From positions 124,001-188,000 of the forward strand of contig LODT01000029.1 in the NCBI GenBank assembly GCA_001606155.1: DNA of 64,000 bases, written 5' to 3'. Made by a program: the position numbers and the translations under genes. The notes under the pieces are model-generated. The model made no database searches. It had not been told where the DNA came from and saw nothing but the letters and a program-made list of their open reading frames with translations. This document shows positions 53,804 through 64,000 of this stretch, piece by piece (positions within the stretch are counted from its first letter, which is position 1; every line of letters begins with the position of its first letter). The DNA comes from Tieghemostelium lacteum (lineage: Eukaryota; Evosea; Eumycetozoa; Dictyosteliales; Raperosteliaceae).

Positions 53804-54462
53804 GTAATAATAATAATAATATTTCACCAGTAGCCAAAAAACCCTTGTCACCCACACATAAAAGAACTCACGATAGCGAACCTATAGACAGCATTTTATT
53901 GAAAAAATTAAAAAATCAAAATAATAATGATGCTATAATAGCAAATGTAAATATACCAATTTCACCACCTCCGTCACTACCATCAACTACAACTACTACA
54001 ACAACCACTTCAACATATATTCCGCAACCTCCTATAAATATATTAAAACAACAGATTAATAATAATAATATATCACAACCTCTTCCAAAGAAAACTATAT
54101 CTTTCAAACATCATAATATAGGTAATAAATATAAATTTCATGATGATGAAGATGTGACAACTGATGAATCTTCAGATGACTTATCGTATATATATGATCA
54201 AGATGAATCAGAAGAAGAGAGTGATGATAACAAAGATCACTATATAAAGAGATTTAAAAAAGGGAAATTAGATCATGACAATAGTAATGAAACTGATAGT
54301 GACGATGATGATATTGTTGATAATGACGATGAAGATGATGATAATGATCAAGCCATTATAGATAGATCATTACTTTACTATAAAGATTCTTCAAATTCAT
54401 TTAATAATTGGACTACCACTTCAACAAAATCAAATTCGATAATTTCTCAAATAAATTTATAA
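52984..54462 (+). CDS. Acidic, poly-Asn nuclear-type protein with a SAP-like motif
   Basis: A 492-residue single-exon protein. Around residues 100-142, QIQEAINQFKIISCQELKKL...EEGLDTKSAVDRLVYKIQ resembles a SAP DNA-binding helix pair. Around 185-222, VMELSGFSEEEAKRVL...GFDHTAAISELSRRL looks like a UBA/CUE-type three-helix unit. The rest is low complexity: poly-Asn (near 53075-53130 and 53750-53815, the latter a pure AAT microsatellite), Pro/Thr-rich stretches, Lys/Arg clusters and an acidic C-terminal third (DEDVTTDESSDDL). A nuclear role is inferred. Poly-Asn is common in dictyostelid proteins and not informative. Confidence 0.65.
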
Positions 54463-54604
54463 ATTATAAACAAACAAAGTCATCCTCCAACACACTCCCA
54501 ATTAAAATATAACCTGTAAATTTCAATACCAATATGTAGTTGACAATACATGTATTTTTATATTTTTTTTAATTTTTCATTTTTTAATTTTAGGATTTTG
54601 GAAA

Positions 54605-57048
54605 ATGAGTAGCCCGAAAAACGATAAATCAACTTCAAAGAGTACTACAACTACTACTACAACACCAACTACCACTCCTGTTGGTAATGAAAAGAAAAAG
54701 AATTTTGTGGTACCAAGAAAAATTGATATAAACTCATTTATTACTGCCAGAAAGATTGAAATCTCAAAGTTTATGAGAGATTTTAAAGTTAAAAAATGTA
54801 ATTCCAGAGCATTTCAATCATTACCTAGATATCTAAGAAGAAGAACAATGAGCCATAATATCTACAGATTACCAATATATCTCAGAAAGAGAGCACAGAG
54901 AGAGATTGAAAAATCTGAAAAACAGTCTATGGCACAGGCTGAGAAGAGAAATGTTAGAAAATCACGTAGAAGACCTGCATATTTACTAAGAGATTACAAT
55001 AGAAGACAAAAACAATTTAAGTGGTTGGAAACTCATATTTGGCATGCAAAAAGAATGAAAATGATCAATTTGTGGAATTATCGTGTGGCACAGTCAATTA
55101 GTGGTAAAGGTGTTAGAGCAACTTATAGAGCCTCAAGTCATTATTCTACACTCTATGACGCATCTTATCATATTTGTATTGAGATTACAGGTTTACAAAA
55201 TTCAATAATTCAATTGTTTAAATTGATTTCACCACCTTTGAGTTCAAGTGAGACTACAATAGCTTCGAGAATTTATATTAATGGTTGTAGAGAAGGTTCT
55301 GTGAATATATATTATCCCAATAGATTTCCATTTCATTTTATATGTCCATCTAGATTTTTATGGAAACAAGAGAATAGTGGTGCATTGAATTTGGATAGTC
55401 ATCAAAGAATGTTATGGTTATGGGTACATCCTTCAGTAGTTGATCAAGTAATGTATATATTGGAATTGGAATCTATTAGATTAAGTGTCACTATAAAGTC
55501 ACTTCAAGATCATCTTTTGAGATTTGAATTAACTGGTTCAAAATCTCATCAAATTTTAAATAATGTTTTAAAACCACTAAAATCTTCAAATGCTACCAGC
55601 ACCAATAATAATAATAATTCACAATTAACATCAGAACAAGTATGGAATGTACTTGGTCAACTTAGAACCTCATCAACATTGGTTACAGGTACTGTTTTAT
55701 CATTGGATACATATGATCCAAGACTTATATGTAAAGTCTCTGAAGAGATATCTTTACAGGTTGGATCGGTATCCACACCCCCATACATGAAAAATCAAGA
55801 TAATACACCATCCAATCTATCAATGAACGATATTATAGTTAATTGGAATAAGATATGTTCACAAGTTGCTGTATCTAAATTGTGGTCTGAAAATGAACGT
55901 AAACTAATGAAATCCAATATACAAACCAACCATAGTTGTAATCAACAAAGAAAAACTACAAATCTTCCAACTCGTGAATCTTGTAAATATTCATCACCTA
56001 CTGTCATGTTGATTCAGAGAGACGGGGCATTAACACGTGGGTATGGGTCAGGATGGGACATTATCATACCCAGTGGTTGGGGAATGCAATTTTGGTTAGG
56101 TTTGATTTATTCAGGCTGTTGGGCTATTGGATTATTTGATAGAGATAGATCATTACTAGAACAAGGGTTACCTTCATTCCCAAGAGACTATCCAGATACT
56201 TTAGTCTCTAGAGATTACTATGAAACCCTAAACAAAGATCTCATTGAAAAATACAAAAGAACCCCACCTGCAAAAAAAACAAATTATCTACTTAATGGTA
56301 TCTATTTTCCATTTGAACCATGTTGGAATTGGATTCTCAATTTACCTTTAAATCAGAGTATATCATTTGATGATAATCAAACTACTACCAATACCACTAA
56401 GAAAAGTGATAAAAATGAAGAAGAAGATGAAGTTGAACAACAATTGAAAAAGAAAAAACATAAGAATCTACTTGGTGATTCTAAAGAAACTAATTTTAAA
56501 TCACAAAATTATTTTGTGTATAGAGGTAATATGGCATTAATGTTGGTGTCATCTAGTTTGGAACAGAATGTTAAACCTAATGAAAGAGGTTTAGTTAGAG
56601 TATCTATAAAAATGATGAATGGTGGTAAACCATTGCCAAATTCTGTAATTTATCAGCCATTGAACAAAGATGTAGAGATTCTAAAATCTATAAAATATCA
56701 AAAGAATTTCAGATCACGTGAAATTGAATTACCAAAGAAAATGCCAACCAATCCAATAGATTTCTATAATCAACAAGAAAGAAAACCAATTGGTTTTGTA
56801 GTTAATGGTGAACAATCTTTAGCTAGAGGTGTTGGTAGTGGTATTGGATATTGTTCTGCAATTCAATTTACAGAATTACATAAAAATGCTATAGAGTATG
56901 TAAAATATCCACAATTTTCAATAATCTAATACTAATACATTATCTATCTAATCTATTTAGAAAATCATATTCACCATCTGGATTTGCATATATTCAAAAT
57001 CCTAAATCTAAACTACTGGATCCTGTTATATTAACAATTCAACCATAA
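54605..57048 (+). CDS. pop1: RNase P/MRP protein subunit POP1
   Basis: Exon 1 (54605-56895) and exon 2 (56961-57048) give 792 residues; intron GTATGT...TTTAG. The N-terminal POP1 domain is basic (FQSLPRYLRRRTMSHNIYRL; LETHIWHAKRMKMINLWNY). The central POPLD-type region has RDGALTRGYGSGWDIIIPSG and WGMQFWLGLIYSGCWAIGL. The C-terminus has PIGFVVNGEQSLARGVGSGI and, after the splice, SGFAYIQNPKSKLLDPVIL. Reading through the intron would end the protein 12 codons later without this conserved tail. POP1 is the largest protein of RNase P and RNase MRP, scaffolding the RNA for tRNA 5' maturation and rRNA processing. Confidence 0.93.
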
Positions 57049-57294
57049 TAAAATATAGATTTTTACAAATCATATATCACCTGTATTACTGATACTATTT
57101 ATGAATTATGAATTGTCCTAAACTGTATTGAGTAGCTATTTATATGATTATCTAACAAAATTTATTGAGTCTATGGAATTAAAATTCTATATTTGTTCTT
57201 AATTAATAGATTTAAATGATAGTTAAATGATGATGCACGTCTTGTAATTTTCTATAAAAATATAAATGTTAATATCAATTTTAAAGATCTATAT

Positions 57295-57522
57295 CTATAA
57301 ATTGTAAGTGATGCATACTGCTTCTCTTTTACATTGTTCGATTTGTCTTAATTCTTCAGCACATTTTGATGGGTCAAATTCATATGAACTTAAACATTGT
57401 GCATATAATCCAAAGAAACTTGCACAATTAACTTTTTCTCTTCTTACAACTGGCATTTTATTTCTATATCTAGGTGATAATTTAAATGGATTATCATCAC
57501 GATCTTGAGTTTCTTTACCCAT
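57295..57522 (-). CDS. Twin CX9C (CHCH-domain) mitochondrial protein
   Basis: A 75-residue single-exon protein. Two helices carry the CX9C pattern exactly: CASFFGLYAQC and CAEELRQIEQC, 12 residues apart, forming a CHCH fold. The head is basic (FKLSPRYRNKMPVVRREKVN). Such proteins are imported into the intermembrane space by Mia40 and either assemble respiratory complexes or, like CHCHD1/mS37, sit in the mitoribosome. The basic head and size recall CHCHD1, but I would not assign it. Confidence 0.8.
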   Translation of the reverse strand: MGKETQDRDDNPFKLSPRYRNKMPVVRREKVNCASFFGLYAQCLSSYEFDPSKCAEELRQIEQCKREAVCITYNL

Positions 57523-57870
57523 TTTCTGATGTAGATTAACTAAATGAAAAAAAACTTTCGATTTTTTTTTTTTTAATGAAATGTAATTTATTTATCATAA
57601 TCAAATAATTCAACCCCTTTTATTCCTAAACAATGAAATAATATCAAAAAGTTTTTCCTTTCTTCATATCAATGATACTTGTATTTATCAATTGTTAAAT
57701 ATTGTTTTACAAAATTCATGTGTGGAAGTGTGTTTAATTAAAAATCATTTTTTTATTTATCTGTTGTGTATATTTTACAATAATTACTGTTACTATTATT
57801 GACTTTTTTTTATATAAATTATATATAATTCAAAACTTTTATTCAAAGTACATCAATTATTTTTTGATTG
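57523..57870. other. AT-rich divergent promoter region
   Basis: 348 nt between the divergent CHCH and spore-coat-type genes. T/A runs at 57551-57573 and AT-rich DNA near 57800-57840. No gene seen. Confidence 0.5.
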
Positions 57871-58950
57871 ATGAAAATCCATTTAAATTTAATATTGTTG
57901 TTACTACTTTTATATTATTGTTCTTGTACAATAAATTCATCGATCAGTAGTAACAGTATAGCATGTGAAGATTTATCTATATCAGAATGTCAATCTAATC
58001 CCTCTTGTAGATTACAAAAACTCAATAGTTGTTGTAAAGATGAAATTACAGTGTGTGTCAATTCAAAATTAATTGAACATACTTCTAAAACCACTTTATA
58101 CTGTCTAAAAAACAAGATTTCAAATGAAATTTATACTTTACATTCAAATAATCTGACGCATTATCAGTCGAGAAGTGATATGCAGTCATTTGATTTCTAC
58201 AGAGCTAATAGAGAGAGTTGTAAGACATTAGCTTGTGAAAAGAGGAATCTTCATTGTCAGTACACTGCAACGGAATGTGAATACGATTCACCATGTTGTC
58301 AACCTACACCTTATTGTACAGAAATTCGAAATATAAACAAATTGACAAATGTCTATCCTGCATCTGGTGTTTGTGAACTTCCTTGTCCTACAGGATATGT
58401 TTGTAGGTATCTGATAGAGAACAAAACATGTCTACCTAAGAACTGTGACTATTTAGATTGTCCACTAAATACAGAGTGTCTGGAACTTCAAGGTGTTGGT
58501 ATAGTATCATGTTTTCCAAAGTTTTTTTCAGAGTCTGAAGAAGATGAAGACCCAAATGCAACATGTGCTCATCGTGTGTGTCCTGAGAATTTTGTATGTC
58601 AGAAAGGATTACATTCAAATGCCGATTGTATTCCTGTAACTGTAGGTCTATTAGGTCAGAATTTTAATTGTAGTATATGTCCAAAAGGATGGAGGTGTGA
58701 TTCATTTGGTTGGGGTGGTTTGTGCATTGAATGGGCAGCTGAAATTGAAGAAGACTGCTACCAAGAAAAATGCCTCAAAAATCAATTTTGTAATTCAAAA
58801 ACTCAATCTTGTGAATATCAAAGATGTACAAAAACTACATGTGGTCCTGGACTCACATGTATTCAATACCAACCATCACATCCTCGTGTATGTGCCACAG
58901 ATAATATTTTACCATTTACTAATTTACCTGCAGACCTAGTGGTCTTTTAA
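57871..58950 (+). CDS. Spore-coat-type secreted cysteine-rich protein
   Basis: The start is the ATG at 57871 (359 residues). A long signal peptide (MKIHLNLILLLLLLYYCSCT) is followed by a cysteine-rich N-terminal module, CEDLSISECQSNPSCRLQKL...CC, which resembles the DSCP-N domain of dictyostelid spore coat proteins (SP96/SP70 group). A middle Cys-rich part includes CEYDSPCCQPTPYC. Three or four follistatin-like repeats follow (CPTGYVCRYLIENKTC; CPENFVCQKGLHSNADC; CPKGWRCDSFGWGGLC; CGPGLTCIQYQPSHPRVC). There is no anchor. These proteins are stored in prespore vesicles and bind cellulose or each other in the spore wall; that role here is by family. Confidence 0.8.
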   Translation: MKIHLNLILLLLLLYYCSCTINSSISSNSIACEDLSISECQSNPSCRLQKLNSCCKDEITVCVNSKLIEHTSKTTLYCLKNKISNEIYTLHSNNLTHYQSRSDMQSFDFYRANRESCKTLACEKRNLHCQYTATECEYDSPCCQPTPYCTEIRNINKLTNVYPASGVCELPCPTGYVCRYLIENKTCLPKNCDYLDCPLNTECLELQGVGIVSCFPKFFSESEEDEDPNATCAHRVCPENFVCQKGLHSNADCIPVTVGLLGQNFNCSICPKGWRCDSFGWGGLCIEWAAEIEEDCYQEKCLKNQFCNSKTQSCEYQRCTKTTCGPGLTCIQYQPSHPRVCATDNILPFTNLPADLVVF

Positions 58951-58991
58951 TAAAAACCCCCAAAATCTCGAGATTCATTAAATTCCCTCAA

Positions 58992-60402
58992 TTAGAAAGT
59001 GTATACTTTATTCTCTAATCTTGCTTTTTCAGCTTGGAATACCAAATTGTGAGATTGCAAGGTATCATCTGGACCAGACAATATCTGAGTTGGATCATTT
59101 TCTGAGACTGCATAGACAAATGATCTCATGAGATAATAATCAGCACAATTGTGACCTGTCATTTTAGTATCTTTAACCAATTCAGGTTTAAAGATTTCCT
59201 TATCACCCATTTTAAAGTCATCCCATATAATAGTGTGTCCATTACACTCCAATTGACCATGTGATCCAAAGATTTTAGTTTTTCTAACACAAATCTCTTC
59301 AGTAAAGGAGACCATGGAGAATGAGCATAGTTCACCACCTTCAAACTCCATATTCACTACTTGTTGATCTACAACATCATTATCATGTTCATAAACACAT
59401 CTACCATAGGGACCATTTTGCAGAGCTATTTTTACATTCTCTATAGTTGGATCTTGACCTGGTACAAGAACCTCTCTCTTATAGGGATAGTGTTGTAGAT
59501 AAATAGTCTTTGCAGAATAAGGACATGTATTTTGAAGTGGACATTCAAGACATCTCTTCACATCACCAGCTTCCTTAGGTTTATTCAATTTATTAAAATA
59601 ACTCTGGGATCCAAAACTACTAATCTTTGTACACTTCTTTTGCATCCAAAAATGAATTAAATCAATATCATGACATGACTTTGCCATTAACATAAATGTT
59701 GATTTATCTTTTCTATTCCAGTTACCACGTACATATGAGTGTGCAGTATGATAATATCCAACCTTTTAATAAAAACTATATTAGGAACTTTCATTTCCAT
59801 TAAATATATATAAATTTTAAAGAAATACATACTGGTTCTAAATGTTGTATATTTAATATTCTACCTATATAACCAGCATCAATAAGAGATTTAATCTTTA
59901 AATTATATGGAGTATATCTTAGAACATGACAAACTGATAGAATTATATTATTATCTTTTGCAGCTTTAACCATTCTTTTACAATCCTGTTGAGTAACAGC
60001 CATTGGTTTTTCAACTAAAAGATGATAACCAGCATTTGCAAATGCAATTGAAGGTTCACAATGTAGTTGATCAGGTGTTGCAATGAGAACTGCATCACCA
60101 ATCTTCTCTTTACTCTTTACTATATCATTCCAGTCTTCATAGATTCTCTCAGGTGGTATATCAAATGAAGCTGCCAATTTATCTCTACGATATTTAATTA
60201 CATCACACACTGCTACAATTTTTAATCTGTTAGGTCTCTCTTTTGCATAGAGTGAATATACATAACCTCTATTCCCACAACCAACAATAACCAATCTAAC
60301 TACTTTATTGTTATTATATTTTGATTCATCATCTTCTACTGATGGTTTATTTTTTTCAACAATGGTTTCCGAAGTATTCCTACCATCAATATTTATTGAC
60401 AT
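58992..60402 (-). CDS. Gfo/Idh/MocA-family oxidoreductase
   Basis: Exon 1 (60402-59833) and exon 2 (59762-58992) join in phase 0 to give 446 residues. The N-terminal Rossmann fold has VRLVIVGCGNRGYVYSLYA (GxGxxG). The family lysine lies in YHLLVEKPMAVTQQDCKRMV. After it, NIILSVCHVLRYTPYNLKIK and, across the splice, HLEP then VGYYHTAHSYVRGNWNRKD and AKSCHDIDLIHFWM, the usual catalytic Asp/His region. These enzymes oxidise or reduce sugars and inositols with NAD(P). The insert with four Cys (CLECPLQNTCPYSAKTIYL region) is found in a subset. The substrate is unknown. Confidence 0.88.
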
Positions 60403-60599
60403 CTTATATTAAAGTGAACAATGTCCAAAAAATTTTTTACTTAAGTATTTCCCTGAATAACCAGGAGATGAGCCACGTTATTGGTATCAAAAAATTAAAA
60501 TATGTCAATTTGAGAAAATATACCAACTTCAACATATTGATATAAAAATGATAGAAATGTATTTATAAATTATTCAAATTTTTTATTCTAAAATACTCT

Positions 60600-61060
60600 T
60601 CAATTTTAATTCTGGATATGCAAGTTAGATATTTATCATCTTAATAGAGATCTCTATTAACCATTGTTCAACAATCTATAAATATTACACCACCATTCAT
60701 AAAAAATTCTCATATGATTTATTTATTTCTATTCTACTGTTAAAATGAATAAGGTAACTGATCTATGCAATGAAAAAGAATTGAACACGAATCATTATAT
60801 TCATTTAATGAGATAAATTCATTTATATATATTATATATAAAGAAATAGTTTGAAATTTAATTATTTTAATATATATTCTTATGATGATTTTATTTGAAT
60901 CTGAATTACAAAAATAAAAATATTGAATTGAAATAAATAAAAAAAGAGTGGGTTTAGTTATTGGCGATCTACCGATGCTACTCTCGATTGTCTAACTATT
61001 TACCACTCTTTAAAATTATACTTACTTGAATTTTATTTTGTTAAAAAAATACTAAAAATA
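60600..61060 (-). repeat. Dispersed repeat, copy 5
   Basis: Contains the ATTAACCATTGTTCAACAAT block (60656-60675), the CACCATTCAT word (60691-60700), block B (60753-60800), the 69-nt core (60943-61011, minus strand) and the shared end text ACTAAAAATATTGG. The peptide part is missing. It lies 150 bp from the secreted-protein gene. Confidence 0.8.
60943..61011 (-). ncRNA. 69-nt hairpin-closed element, copy 5
   Basis: Perfect 9-bp closing stem AAAGAGTGG/CCACTCTTT on the minus strand, followed by a run of seven Ts. Identical by eye to copy 2 over all 69 nt, although the flanks of these two copies differ clearly. Confidence 0.6.
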
Positions 61061-61205
61061 TTGGTGTAAAGGAAATCAGGAAAGGAACAGTATACTTAAA
61101 ATTTAAAGAATGATTTATAATTTAATCAAATTTGATTATTAAAGAGTGATTAAATTCAATAATTTTGAATTTTATAATATTTATTTTAAACATGGGGATA
61201 GGTGA

Positions 61206-61917
61206 TTAACATTTGATATTTGGATCTTGACAGTAGAAATTGAAAGGTGTTCCACGAGAGTTACTGTCTTGCCCAACAAATAAGAAAGTTGTATCTCTGC
61301 ATGGACCTGGTAATTCACAACTTATTCTTTTGAGAGATGAACCTGTACTTGGGAAATCTGAGTTTCCTCTGAGTTCAATTGGATTCGAACATTCAAAATC
61401 ACGGTTATTTGCATCTACAATTCTGAGAATTTGAGTTCTTCCTGAATGGTCAAATGGTGAAATGAAATAACCAGTAAACTCAATAGTTTCTCGGATCTCT
61501 GGGATTACAGCGCCTGATGAACCATAACTTGTTCTAGTCGATACACATAATCTTGATGACCCTGGATAACTGTATTGACTGATCGCAATAGCATTGGGAG
61601 TGAACTTTGTAGACAGAGAGGTGAAATTTACGCTTTCACTTTGTTGAATTACAATATACATTTCACCAGCTCTTAAGTCATATCTACTAAGTGGAATGTA
61701 ATCATTTTCAGATTCTCTCTCGTTTCTCTCTAAAGCAATTGGTTCAGGAGTTATACCATACACAAAATATCTTCCTTCAAAAAAAGTGTCACTGATTATT
61801 CTAATTACTGGATCACCACCAGTATCTATTCTATCAATATGATAGTAAATTCTTATTGGATCAATTTGACATTGAGCTAATACTACAAATAAAAGTGCTA
61901 CAATAGTTAAAATAAAT
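61206..61917 (-). CDS. Secreted protein, second member of the 241-aa family (start unresolved)
   Basis: The frame is open from 61917 to the stop at 61206, about 237 residues. It begins with a signal-peptide core (FILTIVALLFVVLAQ) then QIDPIRIYYHIDRIDTGGD, FEGRYFVYGITPEPIALERN and RYDLRAGEMYIVIQQSES. The C-terminal ~80 residues are almost identical to the gene at 36924-37649, with one residue fewer (ELPGPCRD for ELPPGPCRD). No in-frame ATG precedes the signal core. A TTGTAG acceptor at 61918-61923 suggests a tiny first exon such as Met-Asn-Arg, as in the paralogue, but I could not find it on this strand. It is a gene with a hidden exon or one that has lost its start. Confidence 0.6.
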
Positions 61918-62236
61918 CTACAACAATCAACAACAACAAAATTAAATAACTAAAATGAATAGAAGAAAGAAATATTCTTTTAATTTGGGTTGATGTACAT
62001 ATTGAAAAAATCAAAAAATTATAAGATTCTTCGAAAATGGCAATATTACAATTAAAAATTAACAAGTTAAAAAGGATACTAAAACCTAACATACTTTAAT
62101 TTGAATTTAACAAGTATTTATACCTCTCCTTCAATACTTGGACACCTACTATTCCTACATCCATTAATGAAAATATAATATAAAATAAAGCTATACAACA
62201 TCAAATTAATTCAATAGATTTTTTTGAATAGATTGT

Positions 62237-62380
62237 AATTTTAGTATTAGTTTTATTGGCTTTGATAGGTTTCACATTGGCTCAAATTGACAAATATTAT
62301 AAAGCAACTGAAGTGGAAACCTCTATAACGAAAACCGTGATTAATACTATAATTCATTATATGTTGCTAACTAGTTTTTA
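62237..62380 (+). pseudogene. 5' fragment of the secreted-protein family
   Basis: The plus strand reads IVILVLVLLALIGFTLAQID, a signal-peptide core ending in the same AQID as its relatives, then KYYKATEVETSITK and drifts to a stop. The usual ATG position reads TTG and there is a stop just before the signal core. The rest of the gene is absent. It is a dead 5' fragment, in opposite orientation to the gene at 61206-61917. Confidence 0.55.
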
Positions 62381-62487
62381 ATTTAGGTTCTAAAAATTAA
62401 AAAGGATTTAAAATATAAATTAGAATAAATTATTCTATATTCATATAATTTTAATAATCAAATAATAAAATTTATATTTTATTATTT

Positions 62488-63999
62488 TTAATTTAACAAG
62501 TATTGATATTTTTCATAGCAATGCTTATATTTTCTATTTAAAATTGCATTGGAATGATCTCTTTGGAAATAAAGCAAAATCATTTTTATCATATCAAAAT
62601 TAAATAATCTTGTACAAGATTTGATGAATAAATGAAGATGTTTAAATTTAAAAATACCATAGCTAAACAAGAATAACACCATCTTAAAACTGTTATCTAC
62701 AACTAGAGAATCAATTAAAATACAAGACTGGTTAGTTCTAATTTGATTTTTAAGTAGAGGATGTTTTCTATTTTCCATTAGATAATGAAGTAATCCCAAG
62801 TTGTCATCTCTAATTGCTTCTTCAAGTAATAACCTATGAGCAAAAGAATGAATTCCAAAACTCTTTGGATCATCTATAGTCATTTCTATTATAGATGACT
62901 GTCTTTGAATGTAAGATGCTAATTTGTTAACTTGTTTTCTCAATTCTGGAAATACATTCATTAATTTAGCAGGATGAAATGTGCTTCGAAGATTTACTCT
63001 ATTATTTTTAATCATATTCGAAATTTCATCTCTTTTGATTCCGATACAATAATTTAATCTTTCTAAACTTCTACTATAAATGGAATTATAGATTATACCT
63101 TCAACAAATTCACAGTGATTTTGGTAGAGGTACTGGACTTGATCCAGTTTACAAAACTGGAATGCTTTTTCAATTGATTTGTATGTAATTTTAATTCTGT
63201 CAGGATAGAGTGATGACATTTTATATAGATAGTCAAGTATTTCCAAACTATGATGAGCATTTTGTAATTCATTATCATCGATAATTACTGAAGTTTCGGT
63301 TAATGCAAGTTCCAGAATCTCCAATGATGTACTGTTTACCAAACTATAACAAACATAAGTTTTGATGATAGGAAGACAAAGCTTAAATAGCTCCAAATCT
63401 GTAACTATTTTTGGATTCCTAACAATTAAACTTTGTTTTTGTCCCATCAATTGATTTGAAATGATATATTTCAAAGAAGGTATTGATATCAAGGTGCTAA
63501 GCCAAGATGTATTTAATAATAATTCATCTCTGAAAGATTCAAAAGTACTTAAATATTCAAGTACATTGGTATCTATTGAACTGAGAATAAATGTAATTGA
63601 ATAGATGGAATAGTAGGTTTTGATATTGAAGTGTTGGTGAAATAGTTTTACTATTTCAAAATGATCATTAGAGAAGGTATTTTTAGATTTAAGATCCTTT
63701 GGAAAGAATTCAATATTTTTTCCTGGTTGATTGTTTAAAAGAAGTTTAAAAACCTCAAGATTACCAATTTCCATCATTGGAGTTAGCATATAAACCCATT
63801 CATTCTTTGATATTTCATTTCCAATTCCTGTGCCCTCCAATAACCCAAATACATATTTAAGGTTTTGAGCCGATGAAGAAAGTAATGATCGTCTTAACAG
63901 TTGTACCAAATTCAATTCATATTTGGGATGAAAGAAAATGTGTTGATGTTTCTTTAGAAACTGTTCAAAGTTCAAGTCAGGATGTATATCTTTTTCCAT
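62488..63999 (-). CDS. Ankyrin-like solenoid family protein (cut by the window edge)
   Basis: 503 codons are visible, ending at 62488; the frame runs off the right edge, so the true start lies outside. The paralogue at 24286-25691 starts about 160 residues earlier. The protein is built of helix-rich ~30-35 residue units (GNLEVFKLLLNNQ; NDHFEIVKLFHQHFN; DNLGLLHYLMENRKHPLL; SFKMVLFLFSYGIF) resembling degenerate ankyrin repeats. Large families of such proteins exist in dictyostelids with unknown functions. The visible frame is intact. Confidence 0.7.
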   Translation of the reverse strand: MEKDIHPDLNFEQFLKKHQHIFFHPKYELNLVQLLRRSLLSSSAQNLKYVFGLLEGTGIGNEISKNEWVYMLTPMMEIGNLEVFKLLLNNQPGKNIEFFPKDLKSKNTFSNDHFEIVKLFHQHFNIKTYYSIYSITFILSSIDTNVLEYLSTFESFRDELLLNTSWLSTLISIPSLKYIISNQLMGQKQSLIVRNPKIVTDLELFKLCLPIIKTYVCYSLVNSTSLEILELALTETSVIIDDNELQNAHHSLEILDYLYKMSSLYPDRIKITYKSIEKAFQFCKLDQVQYLYQNHCEFVEGIIYNSIYSRSLERLNYCIGIKRDEISNMIKNNRVNLRSTFHPAKLMNVFPELRKQVNKLASYIQRQSSIIEMTIDDPKSFGIHSFAHRLLLEEAIRDDNLGLLHYLMENRKHPLLKNQIRTNQSCILIDSLVVDNSFKMVLFLFSYGIFKFKHLHLFIKSCTRLFNFDMIKMILLYFQRDHSNAILNRKYKHCYEKYQYLLN

Positions 64000-64000
64000 T

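Larger units (their letters stand above)
60403..61205. other. Intergenic region carrying repeat copy 5
   Basis: Outside the repeat (about 60600-61060) the DNA is AT-rich with no coding signal. 61060-61205 is the 3' flank of the minus-strand secreted-protein gene. Confidence 0.6.

Noticed and set aside
52984-54462. Whole-window scan for LTR, LINE or DIRS-type elements
   Set aside because: No reverse transcriptase, integrase or recombinase motifs were seen in any frame, and no long terminal repeats were found.
61375-61395. tRNA B-box-like GGATTCGAAC
   Set aside because: It is in the coding sequence of the secreted-protein gene and recurs in its paralogue (37465-37475). There is no A box or cloverleaf around it.

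Overview
The window reads as nuclear DNA of a social amoeba (Dictyostelia). The signs are very AT-rich intergenic DNA, short GTATGT/GTAAGT...AG introns of about 60-145 nt, poly-Q/N/S tracts inside coding regions, and lineage-typical families: FNIP repeats, spore-coat-type secreted proteins, hspG-like small heat-shock proteins and B-box proteins. Coding DNA is less extreme than I would expect for D. discoideum, so another dictyostelid is likely. I cannot name the species.

Layout. 1-17.7 kb is a dense housekeeping block: a DUF1206 membrane protein, the SNARE YKT6, a DUS4-type tRNA dihydrouridine synthase, an FNIP protein, the HOPS subunit VPS39, the TPR phosphatase PP5, Mediator subunit MED14 and the Hsp90 co-chaperone STI1/Hop. 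17.7-18.7 kb is intergenic and holds a phased array of 14-bp dyad units. 18.7-23.7 kb has a secreted zinc metallopeptidase, COMMD8, TRAPPC2L and a type I membrane protein with EGF modules. 23.7-30.5 kb is a gene graveyard: a dispersed repeat, gene fragments, a broken member of a two-exon amoeba family and a decayed minus-strand multi-exon gene with an RS tract. 30.5-40.5 kb returns to genes: SPT16 (FACT), UCHL5/UCH37, AP-5 sigma, a secreted protein, an Hsp20 with a shifted frame and a divergent actin. 41.7-48.2 kb holds two intact tandem copies of the two-exon family around an EF-hand protein. 48.8-60.4 kb has dihydrolipoamide dehydrogenase, a repeat-rich gap, an acidic SAP-like nuclear protein, POP1 (RNase P/MRP), a twin-CX9C protein, a spore-coat-type protein and a Gfo/Idh/MocA oxidoreductase. 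60.4-64 kb is accessory again, and its contents mirror the 23.8-25.7 kb graveyard.

Themes. Endomembrane traffic is well represented (YKT6, VPS39, COMMD8, TRAPPC2L, AP5S1), and PP5 and STI1 both belong to the Hsp90 system. None of these form an operon; most are independent, often divergent or convergent, genes.

The most unusual material is non-coding. First, a dispersed repeat in five copies carries an invariant-length 69-nt element closed by a 9-bp stem and followed by a T-run. It looks like a small Pol III-type RNA family or the core of a non-autonomous element. Second, about 16 dyad units (TATCC-N4-GTATA or its reverse complement) are phased at 20-21 bp and change orientation part-way. Third, a possible 64-residue secreted peptide gene sits inside one repeat copy, and a second copy differs mainly at third codon positions. 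All gene assignments come from reading the translated sequence; no database search was possible.
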